Below, piece after piece: positions 1 through 12,506 of a stretch of DNA of 64,000 bases; position 1 is the stretch's first letter, and each line of letters starts with the position of its first letter. Under the pieces are notes generated by a model. That model did no database searches. It was not told the DNA's origin and saw nothing but the letters and a program-made list of their open reading frames with translations. The translations under genes and the position numbers were made by a program. This DNA is from Flaveria trinervia (lineage: Eukaryota; Streptophyta; Magnoliopsida; Asterales; Asteraceae), in contig CM046457.1 of assembly GCA_025506515.1 (NCBI GenBank), forward strand, positions 3,167,063 through 3,231,062, written 5' to 3'.

Positions 1-474
1 AAACCCTTTTTTCCAGTCACAAAAATACGACCATAAATACTCAGTTTTCTAGCAGCGAAAAATGATATCAATCGGTATCAGTCAAGAATGGTACTTCTAG
101 CCTTTTGTATTAATAACTCAACAATCTTTATAACTTTGGACAAAATAAAGAAAATACACCCCTATATACAACAAAACGAAGCTGATACAAATCTTTTAAT
201 ATATTACATTAGGCATTCAGCAATTAAGTTACATTACGTCTTGAAAATGTTGCATTACCCTAAGACAATATTTTCACCAAATGCTGCATCATCGTATAAA
301 GTTACATTAGATCTAAAACAACCTTGTTTTTAGCAAATATAAACATATTTGTCAGAAAATGCAACTTTTTTTAAACGATGTTTTTAAAAAGTTGCATTAG
401 CAGTCTCATTTTTCTAGTAGTTAAATATTCTACGATCAAACCCTTAATCACCTTGACCTCTGCGCGCCACTCGA
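1..474. other. AT-rich flank, no gene seen
   Basis: AT-rich sequence downstream of the C2-domain gene. Short reading frames on the + strand have no recognisable domain and no codon bias. Any 3'UTR and polyadenylation signal of the neighbouring minus-strand gene would lie here, but none could be assigned with confidence. Confidence 0.5.
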
Positions 475-2056
475 CTAGTCGTTCGCTTTCGGTTGCATTT
501 GCTGGTGGTGTTGTGGAGGGTTATACGCGTACCCCGGTGGCGCAGTGGGCGGATACCACCCGACGCCAGTGCATATTGAGGGGCGGGCGGGTAGTTTGCG
601 TAAGCCGCAGTTGACGAGTACGGAGGCTGGTGGTACGCCGGAGCTCCTTGTTGGTTGCTGTATGCCGCCGCCGGAGGATGAGAGCTGCCGGTGGCGTCTC
701 TTGCAGGACATACTTTGTCTCTAAATTGATGTGAAAATGTGAATGTTCCTACAGATTTTCCCCTCATGGATTGCACCTGTGTTATATGATTATGTGAAAG
801 GTTAGAAAGTTAATATATAGAGCGGTAAACGTAGGAAGTATTGTGAACTTGACACGTGTGATTTAGACGAGGGATGACGTCTATATCAACGACATGTTAT
901 CAGTGTATGTTTTTTTGTTTCTCAGGATTTTGACCGGTCAAAACCCTATAGCAATAGGTTTTTAGAGAATTTAAACCTTTATGGTTTAGAATTGAAAACT
1001 TTAATATTAAGTGTTTTCTAAAGTAGAAAAACAAATTACTATTATATTTTGATTATCAATTTATTCAATTTGAAGCCTATAGCTACAAATGTCGTCGCTA
1101 CGAAGGTCTCTATACCGACGAATCCTATCCTGACAAGTGAAAATAGTTACACCTGTTACCACCATTTTATAGCCACAAAACTTATAGTGAAAAAATGCCG
1201 TTGCTGTAGGTCAAAAGCCTCTATAGCAATGACTTGTCTTCGATAAAACCCCAAAAAGCCTTTTCCTTGCGGTGTAAATAAAGAGGATAATTATTTTATT
1301 TTAGGTATGGTTTTTTAATAAAATAATACTTAAAGATTATTATAAAAAATAAACGAAACTATATTTAGTAGAAAAATGCCTATTGCATTTTTGTTGTTTT
1401 TCAGCCATTTTATCTTATTATTAATTAACTCTAGTAGAGGGCAATTTAAAAATTAGAGTAACCAAATGTCAACAATTTAAATTTATATTTATCGGCAAAT
1501 TTTAAAAAGAAAATCTTAACTTTTACATTTGTTACGAATGACAACCCCACTCGTATAATCATCATAAATCAACACTCGAATCACGTATGTTTCATTGGAT
1601 TTCGCTTACAATGAAGTCATGTTCGGCCATTTTGCTTATAAACAATATTATTATTGTAAGCGAAATCAAATAGAAACATATAAAATTATGCTATTGAGAT
1701 TGTCATCGAATAATAACCTGGTAGTCGACCACATGTTCAGAACCACCGGAGTTCGTCTCAAGGAGCTCACTGACCGGAATCGACACCTCTCCGATGTCCC
1801 GATCACCGCATATCCGGTGCTGCCGGATCACAAAGAGGAGGGTGGTGGTGTGGATGGCCGACTCCTCCACTGGAAACTTTATCCGGTGGTTCCATTTAGG
1901 GTTCCGCCCATGCGACGAATGCGTCTTTTTCTCGATGACCGAGTTGCCATTTAGCAACGAAACAACGACATACACCCTCATCCGAAAGAAGTACAAGAAG
2001 TTATCCAACCCACTGGCGGAGATCACCGTGATATCCAACGGCCTATAACCGTCCAT
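475..2056 (-). CDS. C2-domain protein, SRC2-like (frameshifted tail)
   Basis: Two exons: 2056-1718 (113 codons) and 776-475, with a GT-AG intron between. Exon 1 starts MDGYRPLDITVISASGL and is a whole C2 domain: beta-strand 'DITVISASGL', then 'NPKWNH' and 'GDRDIGEVSIPVSELL', as in the plant SRC2 family. Exon 2 continues the C2 edge (KSVGTFTFSHQF) into a Pro/Tyr/Ala/Gln-rich tail. That order, C2 then a proline-rich tail, is typical of SRC2/BAP-type proteins, which bind membranes in a calcium-dependent way and act in cold and defence responses (family knowledge). The classical Ca-binding aspartates are poorly kept, so calcium binding is uncertain. Near 551-560 the Pro/Tyr-rich frame jumps by one base: the tail continues as YPPTAPPGYAYNPP only in the neighbouring frame and ends at the TAG at 475-477. 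One T appears lost (GGT-TAT read as GGTAT). It is a pseudogene or, more likely, a sequence error. Confidence 0.8.
777..1717 (-). other. Intron of the SRC2-like gene
   Basis: On the minus strand the donor reads CAG|GTTATT (at 1717) and the acceptor ATAACACAG|GTG (at 777). Joining them keeps the frame, DYQ to VQSM. The intron is AT-rich and about 941 bp long, with no coding content. Many SRC2-like genes are intronless, so this intron is a mild oddity. Confidence 0.7.
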
Positions 2057-2814
2057 GGTTTTTGTTTTCTCGACGAATGCAAGTCGAATCAACTCAAATA
2101 TCGCGATAGTTCGTCGTGTTTTTCTTGATCTTTTTCATACGACACGAACCGTACAGTGGAATGCAGGTTCTGAGGCATGAAAAAGGATCAAGAAAGGGTG
2201 GTGGTGGTGGATTTGGGTGGTTTGTGGTGGTGGTGTGGCGGGGTGTGGCGGTTGGAGGCGGTGGAGGTGGCGGTTGTAGGGCGGATAAAGGCGGCGGAGG
2301 CGGTGGTTCGGCTGGGATTAAGGAGGAGTAGTTGTTGTGGTGCCGGAAAAGGTTAGGGAGATATAAGAGAGATAATATGGAGGGTGGTGGAGAGAGGTTA
2401 AAGGGTTACCATTAGTTTTGTTTACATGCAAATTTTATAAAATGTTATTTGCAAATTTATTTGAATATTTAGATGATTTTTATAAATAGATAATGATATA
2501 TCATATATCATGAGTTAACATTTCATATGTTAATAATGTTATGAGGTTTTGAACTTTTGAATATTAGACACTAGACAAAGTATTCCTACTTTGAGACTTG
2601 AGGTTATGTCTTCTTTTCTCTCCATTTCATCCACTTCTATTGTTTTTGTCGTTTGATCTTGGTTTGTTGTGTCTTATAAGAAAACCGGACTTTAACTAAT
2701 GAACGAATTGTTAAAAGTCTGTGGTGACGGTGATTATCAATGGACATTGTTAGTAAAGTTCTGCCAAGAAATGCTCATGGGTAAGTTATTTTTTTTGGAA
2801 ATATAATATTTTTC

Positions 2815-2885
2815 TGGCCAAATTCAACATTTCTCTGGCTACATATTATATATATAAATAGGTCTTGTAGTGTTGAATTTGGCCA
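2815..2885. repeat. 15-bp perfect inverted repeat
   Basis: TGGCCAAATTCAACA at 2815-2829 is repeated as its exact reverse complement at 2871-2885, with 41 nt between. It could be the ends of a tiny MITE remnant or a hairpin. No target duplication was found. Confidence 0.6.
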
Positions 2886-2991
2886 CTAATCCATTGGTAA
2901 TAGTGTTGTTTTCTTGTAGTGTTTGTCGTCCCTTTCTGTGACAACTTTCTTTATGTTATTTTCTTTCTCATCGTGTTTAAAAACATCATAC

Positions 2992-3023
<32 letters not shown>

Positions 3024-4313
3024 ATAGGTCTTATTTATTTTTCTTTGTTGTGTTGATAAAATCGTAGCTTGGGTCATTGTAGTTTTATTGTCTTGCCCTT
3101 TGTCTTCGCCACACTATGCCCTTAGATCCTTCACCGACACATGTTTTTCTTATTACTTATATTTTTCTTATTTTTTGATATTGTATGTTATATCTTTTTA
3201 TGTATCGTTTTTCTCTCTAAACTAATTTTCTCCCAATCTGATCGTAGGAGAGTAATAAAAAGAATATAATGGTTGTTAAATTGTTTACTTTCTATAAAAG
3301 ATAAAGTTCGAATCCCTCTAAGCCCAACCCTTTTCTTCTTTCCTCTATAGCCTCTATTACTCTTTTCTCTATTGCCTCTATTGCGTTGCCTAATTTTCCC
3401 TCTAATATTTTATTTTTAATTCATTTGGTTTTTTTATTACCTTTGAAAATCAGGTCGGTAGTCTTTGTCACTAGCCAACTCTCACTCTTAACTTTGGAAT
3501 TTTTTACTTTTACTCGGTATAAATCCAAGTTACTTTAGATTTCGTCATAAATTTAGTTTGAAATGAGTCAATTATATATAAAAAAGAGTGATTATATATA
3601 ATTTATACCCGCCTACGGCTTCACCCTTTTTATATGTATGTTTTGAATTGGTATATGGTTTGATATAAATTTGTTTGAAAAAAGAGTCAAATATAATACG
3701 TTTTTATTTAATCATATAAATTCAAGTTACTATACTTTCGATGTAAATTAAATTGGAAATAATTGTATTAGAAATTATTAACTTTTGGATGCATTGTGAG
3801 CATGCAACTTTTATCATTAAGGTTTTTGAGATGATGTTTCTTCTTTTTGGATGCATTGTGAGCATGCATCACCCTTACGCTTTTGTAAGGAGACAACCCT
3901 TACTAAAACCGCTCCTGTAAAGAGCGGTCGTGAAAAAACCGCCCTTGAAAGAGATGGTACTAGCATTTATACCATTTGATCAAATTTTCATGAATCAAAT
4001 TACCGTTACTTTTTTTGTGAGAAAGAATATATATAATTCTCCCGTCTTTTTTTTCCTTTCAAAACATACCATTTTAAAAATTTAAAAGGTTTACCTTTAC
4101 AGTAATTTATATCATTCAATATTAAAGTGTTGGTTGTGTTTCTTAAGAGAATATTAAAGACGTTAACAAGATAAACGTCAAATGACCCGGACCGAAAAGG
4201 CAGTGTGACCAAACATGAAACCATACATAAAAACCATATATTTATATAATATAAGTCACAGTCTCATTAATCTATAGCTTCCATGGGACTTATAAGACCC
4301 ATTGCATCAAAGC

Positions 4314-4319
4314 TTTATT
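4314..4319 (-). terminator. Candidate polyadenylation signal of ADH
   Basis: AATAAA on the minus strand about 61 nt past the ADH stop codon. This distance and sequence suit a plant near-upstream element. Confidence 0.4.
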
Positions 4320-4379
4320 CCCCTATGCATTCATATTAGTAGTTACTAAAAGCCATACTATTAGCATATATAACATCAC

Positions 4380-7300
4380 CTACGCGTCCATTCGGATTAT
4401 GCAACGCAGGCTTTCTCCTTTAAGCATGTACTCGAATGCTTTGTTGATCTCGGAGAAACCAACACTGTGTGTTATAAACTTCTCAACTTCTAATTCCTGC
4501 ACCCGGCCACAAACATATTATCATATATATCATGCGCAAAACAGAACATAAGATGAAAGAACGTCTTACTCGAATGCAAAAGATATACCTTTTTCATGTA
4601 CTTCTCAACAACACCAGGGATATCTGTACGCGGTTTATAGTTGCCGAAGAAAGTACCCTTCAGAGTCCTCTCGTTCAGAAAGTTGATTGGAAGAGTTTTG
4701 AATTCATCGTCTTTGTTCGGGACCCCAACGAGCACAGCCACCCCCAACCCTAGATAGAAATCAAGTTATAGTTATTCAAGTACTCTTCAAGATGGTAAGA
4801 TAGACACGCCGGTGATCAGGATATGGTAAAAATATGTTATGGTTGGAATATGTGACTTCTATATGTATCAAAAATATGTTTTTTTAACTTCTAATCCGTT
4901 TGACAAGTTTGACCCATTTGTGATTAAAACAATCTGTGTAAACATACTCATATAACGGGCCAAAATTGCCACATCTACAAATGATAAATAAGATGAGTTT
5001 GAAAATACGTTACATCATGAACACATTCAAAAGCCGAAATCATAGCCTTGACATTTCCAGTGCACTCAACACTTCGGTCAACACCACCATCAGTCATCTC
5101 AGCAATGACCTAATAAGACACAAAGAAGGTCAAAGTCAAACAGAGAATACACACACATGTTTGTATGTTTGTGTGACTACACATATTTTGTGCTAGAAAA
5201 AACCTCTTGGATCGGTTTATCATGATCCTTTGGATTCACAAATTCGGTAACACCAAACTTCTTGGCTGTTATTGAACAAGAACACAACATTTTTAGAGAA
5301 ATGAATGTATGTTAAGAAGCAAGTCATTTGATACTCAAAAGTCAAACATTGAGCAACTAACCTTCTTCGGCCCTACTTGGATTTAGATCAACACCAATGA
5401 TTCTAGAAGCCCCGGCAATGCGAGCACCTTCAGCAGCCTGAGAAACAGAAGAAAATCAAAGTTCAAAACATTATAACTTCCATGATATAGTTAAGTCACA
5501 TGTGAAATGGAAGTAAAAACAGAAGTCAACTCACAGCAAGTCCCACAGCTCCTAGCCCAAATACAGCAACACTCATACCCTGTTTTGGTTTCGCAACATT
5601 CAGGGTTGCACCCATGCCTTCACACCCAAAAACACCAATATATGTCAGCTAAGATTTGCTACGTGCCAATTTCAACACATTAGAATTGGAAAGTCACCAA
5701 AAGTATCAACTAATAAAAACTAACTTCTAAATTATTTAAGGAATTAGGTTACTCCATATGTCCCAAAATTTCCTGTTTATTATTTCATTTTGTCCCACAA
5801 GAAGTCCCTTTCAAAATATATTGTTATAATTCTCTAATTTTAGTTCTCCAAGTCAATTTTTAGCTAAATTGTGCATAATTGTACACACATGACTCATTTT
5901 GGGACTAAATGGAGTATTATCTAGTACTATTAGTTTTGGAATCATAACAAACACATTCATTATTGAAAATGAAGTCCGTCTCAAGTTCTTAACATAACCC
6001 GAAGCCCACGTCCATCTTGCCACTTCTAATATAGTGACCAGAAGAGCTAAAAGAAACATACTGACCAGTAGAAATTCCACAGCTAAGAACACAGACTTTA
6101 TCAAGCGGAGCATCGGGGTTGATCTTAGCAACACAACCGGAATGAACAACCGTGTACTCGCTAAAAGTTGAGGTCCCAAGAAAATGGTATATCGGCTGGC
6201 CATCTTTTGAAAACCTTGCTTGTCCATCATTAATCATAACACCCCTATCTGTATTAATCCTAAGAAGATCACACATGTTACTATCTTCAGACTTGCAATG
6301 ACGGCATTCGCCACATTCTCCGGTGAATATTGGGAGGACTTTATCTCCAGGTTTCAATTCAGTCACACCCTCACCTACACTCTCTACAATTCTACATAAT
6401 AAGAAAAGAACAAAAAAGAGGGGTTCAATTTCATTTGATACATAATACAGAGAAAAGGGATAATATATGTGAAGGTCACACAAGTCTGCCACTTTTTTTC
6501 TTCTCTGAATAAGTTGTGCATGTTACTTCATAGAAAAGCTGAGTATATATCAACTTTCTTTTGTATTTATTCTTAAAGTAAGTATTTGGTTTCATTTATA
6601 CCCATTCCAAATGATGAAAATGACCATAACTTTATGGAGGGGGAAAATATCTTTAATGAGTTGTCACACGACATAACTATAATTATATAGATGAAACAAA
6701 ATACATACTTGGATCAATGACCTCTAAAATTGCAATATATGTGTGCGAGAGATAATAGAAAAACATGAATACTTTGGTGGTTTTCACATAAATTATCCCA
6801 AAAACAAAAAAGTTTTAGTATACCCTCCGGCTTCGTGGCCTAATATGCGAGGAAACAAGGGATTTTGTCCCTACAAAATTTACAACCATTGTTTCAGAAC
6901 ACAGAATCACACTATGTGTCATATATTCAATACAATAACAATATATTATTCAATTGGTGCACAAAAACATGATACTAAAGTAACAACCTGTTATCCTTTT
7001 AATAAAATATATTTTAGTAGGTTATAGAATTTAATAACACTTAAAAAAGGTTACTTTCCACAAACAACAATAACAAATAGTGGTGATCAAAACATAATCA
7101 AAATGAGATACTCATACAAGTAAATTTTTTTTTGGGTTAAAAATCAAGCAATTAGTTCATAAATGTGACACGCAACACCCTTTGGGTTAAAATGTTAAAA
7201 TTAGATACTTATAACATGTAAATATATAATAAAGTTATGGTTAAATCACTCTGATCAAAATACTTTAAATTGAACCAGAGTTTTTTTTTCGATAATGAGT

Positions 7301-7901
7301 TTAATTTAGATAACATCTATCCTACAAAACAAAAAACACGATCACACATAACAAATTCATAAATTTGACCTTAGCTTCCCAGAAGTAGACATCGGTATGG
7401 CACAAGGAGGTGAAGAGGATCTTCAACCGGACCTCCATCTTCTGCGGTGGCGCCACCTCCACCTCTTCAATCACCAGCGGCTTTCCGGCCTCCCGAGCCA
7501 CCGCAGCTACACACACAATCCAAAATCCCCAAATTATCAACAAAATCCCCAAACTGATTCCAAAACACAACACAAAACACGTAAAAATCACACAAAACAA
7601 ACGCATTCCAATCTCCACCGCTCAACACATTCACAAACCACAAATCGCATCACCGATTCACCGTATCACGAACAGAAACAACGATTAGAACCGAAATTCT
7701 GAACATGAATCCGAAAACGACGATCGAATGACGGAAAAACAGATATCTGAACATGAATCCGACGTGAAAACAGAGGAATCGTGAAATCTAGACGAAATGA
7801 GATCGTTGAAATGAGAACAAATTGAAGAAACTAGATAATTGATTGATGATGATGAATTGATGATGATGATTACCTTTGCATCGGATAATTTCACCGGACA
7901 T
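4380..7901 (-). CDS. ADH1: Alcohol dehydrogenase (ADH1-type), ten exons, one frameshift
   Basis: Zinc- and NAD-dependent interconversion of ethanol and acetaldehyde in the cytosol, the fermentation step of hypoxic plants. Exons on the minus strand: 7901-7874, 7506-7370, 6870-6824, 6391-6066, 5617-5535, 5437-5362, 5265-5204, 5109-5014, 4749-4589, 4496-4380. All introns are GT-AG, and the ten-exon layout is that of plant Adh genes. Total about 377 aa against the usual 379-380. Visible residues: catalytic zinc ligands in SLCHTD, GHEAGG and SCGISTG; four structural-zinc cysteines in GECGECRHCKSEDSNMC; NAD motif FGLGAVGLA and the NAD-selecting Asp in GVDLNP. Exon 9 is 161 nt where 162 is needed: a run of five G (4741-4745) gives a shifted frame, and six would restore GWGVAVLVGVP. 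Everything after it is again well conserved, ending CIIRMDA. Sequence error or recent inactivation are both possible. Confidence 0.93.
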
Positions 7902-7983
7902 TGTTTGTGATCTTCTCGTTGTTTCGATGATTTTGTGCGCCTGAATGATAATAATATTATTATTATTATGATGTTGAGATGAT

Positions 7984-7990
7984 TATATAA
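7984..7990 (-). promoter_or_regulatory. TATA box of the ADH gene
   Basis: TTATATAA on the minus strand, 83-90 nt upstream of the ADH start codon at 7901. The position suits a plant core promoter with a 5'UTR of roughly 50 nt. Confidence 0.55.
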
Positions 7991-8002
7991 GTCGAAAATG
8001 GA

Positions 8003-8008
8003 AAACCA
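8003..8008 (-). promoter_or_regulatory. Candidate anaerobic response element (TGGTTT)
   Basis: TGGTTT on the ADH coding strand, just upstream of the TATA box. This is the GT core of the anaerobic response element known from plant Adh1 promoters. Six bases occur often by chance; its place beside an ADH TATA box is the only support. Confidence 0.35.
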
Positions 8009-8079
8009 CCGCCATGACTGGGGGACAGATGTAAGCAATTCGATCTGTAATGGCTTTGGTATGTCGACAATATTCTATA

Positions 8080-8225
8080 GTATTAAAAGTTTATACATTA
8101 TAAAATCATACTAAATAACGATGTAATATTACACTAATAATCGTTAGTTATATTTATTATACGAATTGAATAAATAAAATATTAAATAATCAGTATTAAA
8201 AGTTTATACATTATAAAATCATACT
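8080..8225. repeat. 33-bp direct repeat, 113-bp period
   Basis: An identical 33-bp segment starting gtattaaaagtttatacatt lies at 8080-8112 and 8193-8225. The sequence between is related but diverged, so this is probably an old tandem duplication. Confidence 0.65.
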
Positions 8226-10853
8226 TAAAGATATATAATTATAATTACGTATAAATATTATACTAATAAATAAACAATTATGTATTTTTTTAAACTTTTG
8301 TTTTATCAAAATTGTGATTTTTAAATAAAAAGTTATGAGTTTTAAATATCTTATTTTAAGAGAAATGATTCTTTTAAAAGTTCGTTGTATTCAATATTTT
8401 ATAAGATTTTTATTTTTAAAAAATGTTTTTAATAAAAAATAGGCTTTTAATGTATTAAATTATATATTTTTTTAATTTGAAAATGGTGTGAGTAATATTT
8501 TTAGTATTCAATATTATTATTTATAATATAGAGAAATAAAAAAATAAGTATAATGACGCTTACAATTGTTTTGTGCTTATTTTAGTTTTTTTTATAGATA
8601 GATAGATATGCTAAAACCCCATTAATTAAAAGGATTATAGTTATTAATAAACACGAAAAGTTAAAGTATGATATTTTAATATAAAATATAATTAAAATTA
8701 TATATACGTAATAGTTCAACAATTAAAACAAGTTTACTATTTATTAACTACCATATCTAAAATTTTAAAATATTTTGTTTATAAAAGGTTTAGTGTTTTA
8801 GTATATTTCATATTATATAAAATTTTAGTTTTTTATAATTTAGATTTTAATTAAAAGATGTGATTTCTATTTTATTTAATAAAATGTGTTTTTATAAAAG
8901 ATAGTTTAAATTAAAAAAATCTAGATAAGAGGGAGAAAATATTACAATTAATAAATTTCATTTTAATGAGAGAGAGAAACTTGTATGAGTATTTAAATTA
9001 TTATAGTACCATTTTAAATGGAAAATTAATGTGTGGATGACTAGAAAAATGATAAGTGACAAAAAATGTGTTAAGAGAATGACAAGTGGTAAAAAAATAT
9101 TACTTTATTAGATATTATAGATTATAGATATTACACTGGTTGATTAAATACGAAATTAAATAGTTATTAATAAAAATTGACAAATTATAAAACAATATTT
9201 TGATAAAATATGATTGAAATTACGTACGAGTAATAAAATGACAATATTATTTTTTAAATTTTTGTTTAATTTTCTTTTGTTTTTCAAGAAATTTGGTTTT
9301 TAAGCCAATTATTTTAAAACAATCCACCTTTAGAAAAATGTCATTTTTAATAATTTTTTTATTGTTACTTTGCAATTTAATTATTTTTATTTCATAAAAA
9401 TAGACAGATTTGTTTTGAAAATCTTTTTATTTTTGTCTTAGATACGTTTTTACTTTTTTCCATTTTTATCATTTTGTAATGTAAAGTATCTTTGATAATA
9501 TTTTAAAAGCTGTATTTAGGTATGTCATTTTGTTTTTTAGTATGAAAGTATTTTCATTCAACGCGATATATTTTCTAATTATAAGATATCTTATTTATAT
9601 TATTAGAAGTATAAATTTTATACATGGTTTTATTGCTCCAAAAATACAAAATAGTTGCATTTATGATTTTCTCTCTGTGTTTGTTGTTTCTTCATTCATA
9701 ATAACTAAGTTAAAATCTTATGTATTTACATGTTAATAATACAATATTAAATTAACTTGTTAATCGTTAAAATCATAGTTATAAAATGCTCGTTTAATAC
9801 ATAGAAGTTTAATATACAAAATGTATAAGGAGAGTCGGGTAACATCTAGATCAGGCTCGAAACTACAAGTGCATCTAGAACTTCAACTCAACGATGAGAA
9901 GTCTGAAAGTTTCATGTCGTCGTATCTTGAATTCAAATTGAACAAAAAGAACCAAAGTTTATTAGTATTAATATTAAATTAGATTATTAACAATTTACAG
10001 CCAAACTATAAGTCATATAATTATACTTTTACTTAACTAGTACTATGGATGATGTTGAGAAAATTTTTCACTTTATTGTCAACTTTACCCTTTAAAATTT
10101 TAAAGTTTCAAACTTATATATGTAGTATATATTATATACGCTTTTAACATATTAGTTTGTTTACTAATAATTTTTTCTTTAATAACTTTCGTTAACTGTT
10201 TTTATAATTAAGTTGTGGTTGTGTTTAATTGTATTGTTTGATATTCCGATATAATTTATGTTAAAAATAGAGTTGCGTTCAAAATATGGTATTTTGTAGT
10301 ACCGTAAATTATATCGACTAAAGGCAATATGCTGGTATCGTGAAACATAAAACCGATACTGATCGAATAACATTGGTATCCTTATACAACTATTTTCAAT
10401 TTATATATCAATATGTAGAATTGAGTAATCTCAAATTCCTATGTTTATTTATATACTTAACCATGTTAATGTCACTGTCACAAATACAAATAACGAAGTT
10501 TGTAATCCTGTGCCTGCTTAATTTATAATTATTACTAAAATCTAACTATTAAGGTTCTTTTATAAACCATAACATTATATAATTTAACTCTAACCATTAA
10601 TTATAAATGCATGTAATAAAAAACCAAATATTACTTCTCACAAATCTAGTAACTTCTAAACCTACAAACCCAACAACGAGTCCTATTGAACCTTGAGCTT
10701 CACCTTATTCATTATACAAACTATATTTCAACTTTAGTTAGTTTAAACTTGACTTAAATCAAGCTTTTAATAAAACAATCTCGAGTTGCTCACAAACAAC
10801 TCAACTTCTTTACACTTCTACTAAACATCAAAACCGAACCAACATTAAGTCTA

Positions 10854-11294
10854 CGGGTGTTTAAAAATATCCGAATATGAAATTCCGATCCAAAATTCTA
10901 AACCCGAAATATCCAAACTTTTTATATCTGAAAATTCGATTTTGGATTAGGATATTGTTTTTCAAAAGTTTTGGTATTTTGATATCCGATTATCTAAAAG
11001 CTAAAAAATATTTATTTTAAAATTTTAAACATATTTGTATTTCAGGATGAGATTTTTAGTATATATTAAGACTTTTGTTACAGGAGTTGGTTTTCCATAT
11101 TATTATTATAATAGCATATGTTTAATTGTTATAAAAAATAAAAAAATAAATATAATAGAAAATAAATTTCAAATATCCTAATCACTATTCGTATCCGTAT
11201 TCATATTCGAAATTTCGGATATCCAAAAATTTGGATACGAATACCGATAGTGATTTTTACTATCCGAAATTCGGATATCCGACTTTCAACACCG
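10854..11294. mobile_element. MITE-like element with ATCCGAAT-rich arms
   Basis: The left end CGGGTGTTTAAAAATATCCGAAT and the right end, read in reverse complement as CGGTGTTGAAAGTCGGATATC, are imperfect inverted repeats. Multiple inverted 'tatccgaa/ttcggata' motifs lie inside. A 3-bp CTA flanks both sides (10851-10853, 11295-11297), as in PIF/Harbinger-type insertions. It has no coding capacity. Confidence 0.5.
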
Positions 11295-11485
11295 CTAATC
11301 AGGTTATCAATGATGCCCTCTTGAGCGGACGGGTTTGTCGAGACGAGCAAATTATGGTGCCTCTTATATAAAACACAAAAGTTAAAGGTTTAATGTGAAA
11401 GAATGACCTAATTCTATTCTATACACATAATCTATCATTGTCTCTTTGCTTGTTACTACTTGCGTTTTAAGCTCTTGTTTCCCTC

Positions 11486-11591
11486 TTCAGATTATATCTC
11501 CGGCGACATTCGCCGTTCAAACTCGCCGGACGTCACCGCCGTGAAGCCGGAGTCATCGTTCCCTATACTCCACTGAATCCACCATTAGCAG
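11486..11591 (+). other. 5'UTR exon of the eIF2B epsilon gene
   Basis: C-rich leader-like sequence with a plausible splice donor (TTAGCAG|GTACTT at 11591/11592). The matching acceptor is TTACAG|GCTTG at 12482/12483, just before the coding start. The transcription start itself was not determined, so the left border is approximate. Confidence 0.5.
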
Positions 11592-12482
11592 GTACTTCTT
11601 TCCTCCTTAATCGCCAGTTTTTTCCCAATTTTTCCCAATTTTTCCCAATTTTTCCCAATTTTTCTGGCTCTTAATCAGATAATTTAATGTAAACTTCATG
11701 AAATAATTGTTAACTTATGGTTTCAGATCATATGCAGTATGTCTGATGAGTTAATTTGATTGTTGAGCACTGTGCGTCTGTGCTGTTTGATTGTTAGGGT
11801 TTCGTTTGATTCTAGGGTTTTATGAAATTTGAATCGGAGTTCTTATAACTGGTTTGCTTGGGGGTTTGTTGGAATTGGTTTAAATCAATAGCTTAGCATG
11901 AGTTAATTAGGTGATTTCTGTGAATCATATGGTTAAGCAATTGATTTTGTGTTTTTTAGGTCATCTGCCAGTAACTGAGTGTCTGTTATCTTCGAAAGTA
12001 CAAATTATAAACTATCTGTTTGATTTTTTTTAGAAATGGTATTTGATCGCCATCCAGTGTCCCTGCGCGTTCAAACTTTGAGTAATGAGTGTTTGTTATG
12101 GCTAAAAGTTCGAACTTTGAACTGTTAATCGTTTACTTTTTTAAAACAATGGTAATTGATCGCAATTCAGTGTCCCTGCGCGTTCAACTTTGAGTAACGA
12201 GTGTCTGTTATGGTTAAAAGTTCGAACTTTGAGCTGTTTATTTGTTTGATTTTTTTTAAACAATGGTAATTGATCGCCATTTGGTTTCCCTGCGCGTTCA
12301 AACTTTGAGTAACGAGTGTATGTTATGGTAAAAAAGCTCTTTGAGCTGCTTATTTGTTTTTAATTTTTTATAAAAAACAATGTAGTTGATCGCCATTTGG
12401 TGTCCTTGCGTGTTCAAACTTCTTGATTTACCATGTTTATATGTTGAAAACAGATTCTGTATGTTGCTTTCATTAGTTACAG
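11592..12482 (+). other. 5'UTR intron with two tandem repeat arrays
   Basis: An 891-bp candidate leader intron. It contains four perfect copies of tttcccaatt (11621-11660) and an array of three full and one partial copies of a 113-117-bp unit (12035-12147, 12148-12261, 12262-12378, 12379-about 12423). The array units share 'gatcgccat...tccctgcgcgttcaaactt'. Long leader introns often raise expression of plant housekeeping genes (general knowledge). Whether the array has any role is unknown. Confidence 0.55.
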
Positions 12483-12506
12483 GCTTGAAAATTAAGTTAA
12501 CAAACA

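Larger units (their letters stand above)
2057..4379. other. Intergenic region between SRC2-like and ADH genes
   Basis: It holds a G/T-rich simple-sequence tract (about 2197-2330, GGTGG-type), a 15-bp perfect inverted repeat (2815-2829 and 2871-2885), a (TA)n run near 2993-3018, and a direct repeat 'tttggatgcattgtgagcat' at about 3783 and 3846. A B-box-like 'gttcgaatccc' near 3307 hints at a SINE remnant. No gene was recognised. The minus-strand end probably carries the 3'UTR of the ADH gene. Confidence 0.5.
8040..11485. other. AT-rich intergenic region, no gene
   Basis: Very AT-rich. It holds a 33-bp direct repeat (8080-8112 and 8193-8225, period 113 bp) and one MITE-like element (listed separately). 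Reading frames here are short and lack any domain or codon bias. Confidence 0.5.

Noticed and set aside
2116..2331. Gly-rich open frame
   Set aside because: It is produced by a GGTGG simple-sequence tract and has no start context, domain or conserved length.
4006..4224. 72-codon minus-strand frame downstream of ADH
   Set aside because: AT-rich, lies in the likely downstream region of ADH, no domain.
12386..12506. In-frame extension of the eIF2B epsilon frame upstream to 12386
   Set aside because: It lies in the leader intron before the acceptor TTACAG at 12482 and overlaps the tandem repeat array; it has no similarity to the family N-terminus.
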